A stretch of 64,000 nucleotides of DNA. It comes from Motacilla alba alba (taxonomy: Eukaryota; Chordata; Aves; Passeriformes; Motacillidae). Shown piece after piece: positions 61,260 to 64,000 of this stretch. The position numbers were made by a program, and so were the translations under genes. The stretch's first letter is position 1, and the number at the start of each line of letters is the position of its first letter. A model generated the notes under the pieces. It searched no databases. It was not told the DNA's origin and saw only the letters and a program-made list of their open reading frames with translations. The DNA lies in contig NC_052019.1 in the NCBI RefSeq assembly GCF_015832195.1, positions 2,713,685 through 2,777,684 on the forward strand, written 5' to 3'.

Positions 61260-64000
61260 GTAATTTCCTATTTTCCTGAGCTCTGCCAGGCTCCTTCCCC
61301 AATGGCAACATAGAGCTGTCTTACCTCTAAGCCAGACCCTCTCTTAGATACCCTGTGTGTTTTTCCTAGGATGAACTCCTCGCCCGGGAGGAGACACGGG
61401 GCAACCAGGCAGCTGTCTTTAGGTTCTATCAGCACCTGAGGTGCCGGAAGGGCTGGGTGCAGGATCTCATCCAGGCGCTGCACCAGAACAACGCAGGGCA
61501 CCTGGCTGATGAGCTGCAGGAAGTCTATGATACCTGGAAACCTCGACCTCGTATGTAGCCTCATCCTTCCTGGGTGTGCCCTGTGGGGTGCTGGAGGTGG
61601 GGGCATGAACTTGTCTCTGTCCCTGCCTCGGTTTCCCAGGGTGCTGGAGGTGTCTGTGACTGTCCCCAGGAATGTCCTTCACTGTGGTGACATGTCTGAG
61701 GGTGACGGGTCCGTGCTTGGGTTGGTGGTGGGCTGGGGTTCTCACCTGAGGGAGATGGAAAGATGAACAAAGGGGTGCTGTTGGCTTGGCTGATGTGGGG
61801 ACAGAGCAGGGACACACACAGGGCTGCCTCAGCCCCACACTTATCCTCTGCTTCCTCAGCTTTTCCCGCCATGATCCGCTTGTCTCTTCCAGGTTCCTCA
61901 GCTCCTGCTGGTGCCTCCTCCCTACCCAGTGATGCCCATCCCACTGCCTCCTCCATCAGTGCTCAGACGCCATCCCGGGGGCCAAATTCTGCCCCGTTGG
62001 CTGGGCAGCCACGCCAAGACCTGGCCACTGGTGACCACCCACCTGTCCTGGCCCCTGCTGCCACCACCATGAGCACGGGCCTGGAGGCCAGACTCCCTGT
62101 GCAGGAATCGGTGAGCAGGGCACACGTTGGATGGGGACACAAAGATCCCTTTAGGCCCTTTTGATTTGGTATGGGGAGCCTGTGGTGGGGCCAGGCTCCT
62201 TCAGGGCCAGCCCAGGCAGCTGCTCACTGCTGATTTCTGCTGCATCTGATGGCTTACAGCTCATACATGGCCCTGTATCTGCTCCCTCTCTGTTTCCCTC
62301 CATGGGGGGAGTGCAGGGTCTGCTTTGCCACTCCAGGCTTCTCTCCACAACCCCCAGCCCTTGGGTGGGTCCCAAAGAGAGATCCCCCCTTCACAGCCAG
62401 CCTCAAGGGGGTCACTGCTCAGGGTTTGGGACACCCCGTGGTGCCAAACCCCCTCATCCCAGTGATTTAACACAACTCATTTCCTTCCAGCTCCCCAAAA
62501 AACTCCCAGAGCAAGAGAATCCCCAGCCAGTTCCACCTGGGAGCAAAGTCCACGGTGCAGTGGGAGGAGAGGAGAATCTCTCGCGCCCCGCCGGGGCCGT
62601 GCCAGTGACAGCGGGGACACCAGGGGTGGCCGTGCCACCGGCCGCGTCCCCAGAGCAGGGCCGGGACTGGCTGAGCCGCCGGCCGGTGTGCGTGGACAAC
62701 GGGTTTTTTGGGAACGCCAACCACCTGCACCGCGGCACGCCCGGCCTGGCCCTGGGCAGGTCTGTTCCGTCGAGGGATGCAGGTGCCACTCACAGCCCCG
62801 GGCAGCCCAGGAACGAGCCCGAAGAGAGCTCGGATATCTCCGTGGGGTCACCGCCGAGGCTGGAGGGGGCCACTCGTGGTGTGGGGCAGCAGCCCCCAAA
62901 GCCAGTGCCAAAAAAGCAGCCTGTGCCAAGCTCTGGGCACGGTGAGCCTACGGACAGCTTGGTGGATGTGCGCAGCCCCCTCCTCATACAGGAGCAGTTT
63001 GACGCGGAGAAGAAGCGGGTCGGGATGCTGCCAGAGCAGCCAGGGACTGGAGGTGGGTTTCCCTCCTGGCAGAACCAGGCAGCCACTGGGGAGCAGGAGG
63101 TGCTGCTGGGAGCCCCTCACTGCAAGAAAGAAACTGGGGTGCTGGAGCGTGTCCAGAGATGGGAATGGAGCTGGGAGGGCTCTAGAGCATAAGTCTGATG
63201 AGGAGCAGCTCAGGAAGCTGGGAGAGCTCAGTCTGGAGAAAAGGAGGTTTGGGGGAGACTTTCTCAGTCTCCACAACTCCCTGACAGGAGGGTGGAGCAA
63301 GGTGGGGATTGGGCTCTGCTCCCAGGTAATGAGCAACAGGATGAAAAAGAAATTGTTTAATGGGAGGTTTAGATTGGATAGTAGGGAAAATTTCTTTTTG
63401 GAAGAGGTTGTCAAGCACTGGAAAAAGTTGTCCAGGCCAGTGGTAGTCACCATCCCTGGAGGGATTTGGAAGGTGTTTGGATGTGGCATTTGGGGACATG
63501 GGTTAATGGTGGCCTTGGCAGTGCTGGGGAAATGGTTGGAATAGAATAGAATATTTCATTTGGAAGGAACCCAATGGTCATCTCATCCATCTGCATTTTA
63601 ATTTTGTCAGTGGAGCAGCTTTGGGGTGTGGAAGTTCTCCCCCTAGTTTGCAGAGATCTTTGTATGCCTGTGGGAGAATTTTACCGTCTCCTACATCCCT
63701 TACCTTTGGGCATCGTAGAATCAGGATAAAGGCCTGTCCTCCACTCCAGGGTCTTGGGGTGGGAAAAGAGACATCCAGCCCTTTCCCCTCTGCCATGTGG
63801 GGTCGGCACCTCCTGGCTGGGTGGACATGGAGTTTCAGGAGCCTTAAAAGCCTCTGTTTCCCTTGGTGCTCCTCAGCCCCACACCCACCCTGCATGAATT
63901 ACCTGCAGCTGCAGGGAAAGCTCAGGTGCCAGAGCAGAGCCAGAGCCAGGGCACCGGGTCCTGCTCCCTGTGCCACCCCCTCAGCTTAGGGACTGTCCTG
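61143..64000 (+). CDS. MAVS: MAVS, mitochondrial antiviral signalling protein (5' part, five coding exons, 3' end beyond window)
   Basis: MAVS is the outer mitochondrial membrane adaptor that receives CARD signals from RIG-I and MDA5, polymerises, and recruits TRAFs to activate TBK1/IRF and NF-kB. Joining 61143-61259, 61370-61550, 61893-62110, 62491-63052 and 63909 (or 63915)-64000 keeps one frame. Every intron between these exons has GT..AG ends. Residues 1-99 form a CARD that starts MGLAEDKVYTHITRNL and contains KGWVQDLIQAL and LADELQEVYDTW, the pattern of vertebrate MAVS CARDs. A 39-codon first coding exon ending in phase 0 matches the human gene as I remember it. Residues 100-360 are rich in Pro, Ser and Gly, as in the MAVS linker, with PVQES at 168-172. 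The start context is strong (A at -3, G at +4). The C-terminal transmembrane anchor is not in the window. Identification rests on CARD sequence, exon structure and the TRAF motif; I am confident. Confidence 0.93.
61370..61550 (+). CDS. MAVS: MAVS exon 3 (second half of CARD)
   Basis: A polypyrimidine tract and acceptor (gtttttcctag) end at 61369. The exon is 181 nt, entered in phase 0 and left in phase 1 at gtatgt. It encodes residues 40-99 plus one base of codon 100. Visible CARD features are the RFYQHLRCRKGW helix, the QDLIQAL helix and the closing LADELQEVYDTWKPRP. The Trp in 'KGW' and the ALADE-like LADEL turn are MAVS hallmarks. The intron before it is only 110 bp. Confidence 0.92.
61551..61892 (+). 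other. MAVS: MAVS intron 3
   Basis: This 342-bp intron lies between the CARD and the linker exons. It holds no recognisable element. Confidence 0.7.
61893..62110 (+). CDS. MAVS: MAVS exon 4 (proline-rich, TRAF2/3-type motif at its end)
   Basis: The acceptor tctcttccag ends at 61892. The exon is 218 nt, entered in phase 1 and left in phase 0 at gtgagc. It encodes residues 101-172, a disordered segment rich in Ser, Pro and Ala. Residues 168-172 read PVQES, which fits the PxQx(S/T) TRAF-binding motif; human MAVS has PVQET at 143-147. Met159 (ATG at 62069) has A at -3 and lies nine residues before the motif (see findings). Confidence 0.88.
62111..62490 (+). other. MAVS: MAVS intron 4
   Basis: This 380-bp intron stays open for a long way in one frame by chance, but has strong splice sites on both sides and no repeat. 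Confidence 0.7.
62491..63052 (+). CDS. MAVS: MAVS exon 5 (large proline-rich linker exon)
   Basis: The acceptor atttccttccag ends at 62490. The reading frame is entered in phase 0 and stays open; the proposed donor is gtgggt at 63053, leaving phase 1 (562 nt, residues 173-359 plus one base). The product is Pro/Gly/Ser rich and includes the segment PVCVDNGFFGNANHLHRG, which looks constrained compared with its surroundings. NEPEESSD fits the TRAF6 pattern PxExx(acidic/aromatic). I see no pLxIS motif; the nearest is SDIS, which lacks the Leu. If the donor is skipped, the frame continues to a stop at 63190-63192. Confidence 0.85.
63190..63540 (+). mobile_element. CR1 3' region inside MAVS intron 5
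   Basis: 'gagctcagtctggagaaaag', 'ctccctgacaggagggtgga', 'gggctctgctcccaggtaat' and 'gcagtgctggggaaatggtt'. It is oriented with the gene. Confidence 0.92.
63541..63600 (-). mobile_element. Short CR1-like tip in MAVS intron 5
   Basis: 'tagaatagaatatttcattt' and 'ggaaggaacccaatggtcat' resemble the reversed tip of another CR1 subfamily. Confidence 0.55.
63909..64000 (+). CDS. MAVS: MAVS exon 6, partial (cut by window edge)
   Basis: Two in-frame acceptors lie 6 bp apart (AG at 63907-63908 and 63913-63914). Either joins in phase to exon 5 and leaves the frame open to the window end, encoding a Gln/Ser-rich stretch with VPEQSQSQGTG. The polypyrimidine tract is weak. A third acceptor after 63876 (cctcag) would join in phase but meet TAG at 63987-63989, so I prefer the first two. 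Confidence 0.5.

Noticed and set aside
62161..62490. Upstream part of the 343-codon frame as MAVS coding sequence
   Set aside because: Strong donor at 62111 and acceptor at 62490 mark this as intron 4; only the part from 62491 is exon.
62708..63544. 278-codon frame overlapping MAVS exon 5
   Set aside because: It is in another frame from the MAVS-like segment and continues into the CR1; a shadow.

Overview
This is avian nuclear DNA. The clearest marker is about 45 fragments of CR1 LINEs, recognisable by their conserved 3' ends ('ggtttgggttggaa' and 'tccaaccc..ccattctatgattctatg' in either orientation, with no poly-A tail). An LTR fragment of the kind common in bird genomes is also present. 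The density and style of the CR1 copies suit a neoavian, perhaps passerine, genome, but I cannot name a species.

Layout. From 1 to about 57.1 kb I find no exon I can assign to a known gene. This stretch holds 5'-truncated CR1 copies in both orientations, an LTR scrap (4386-4482), a 157-bp direct duplication (2745-2901 and 4483-4639), a 59-nt T homopolymer (12009-12067), an AT-rich block (24308-24500), an (AAT)n microsatellite (25996-26072), a minisatellite with higher-order structure (34159-34685) and a 22-bp perfect palindrome (50288-50309). One exon-like segment of unknown identity lies at 300-384. The stretch is best read as intergenic DNA or the long first intron of the minus-strand gene described next.

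From 57.7 to 58.2 kb there is a CpG island with GC boxes, a YY1-like element and a candidate first coding exon on the minus strand (57833-57907, 25 codons followed by a GTGAGC donor). The gene would run leftward; I do not recognise it. CR1 copies flank the island on both sides.

From 59.56 to 60.35 kb there is a 22-bp, C/T-rich minisatellite of about 35 copies, lying between a CR1 fragment and the next promoter. Because 22 is not divisible by 3, it produces long spurious ORFs on both strands.

From 60.4 kb to the right edge lies MAVS, the mitochondrial antiviral signalling adaptor, on the plus strand. It has a CCAAT/GC-box promoter, a non-coding first exon, two exons encoding the CARD, two proline-rich exons (the first ending in a PVQES TRAF-binding motif) and the start of a further exon cut by the window edge. 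The C-terminal mitochondrial membrane anchor lies beyond the window. MAVS relays RIG-I/MDA5 detection of viral RNA to TRAFs, TBK1/IKK, IRF3/7 and NF-kB. It is the only gene here whose function I can state with confidence.
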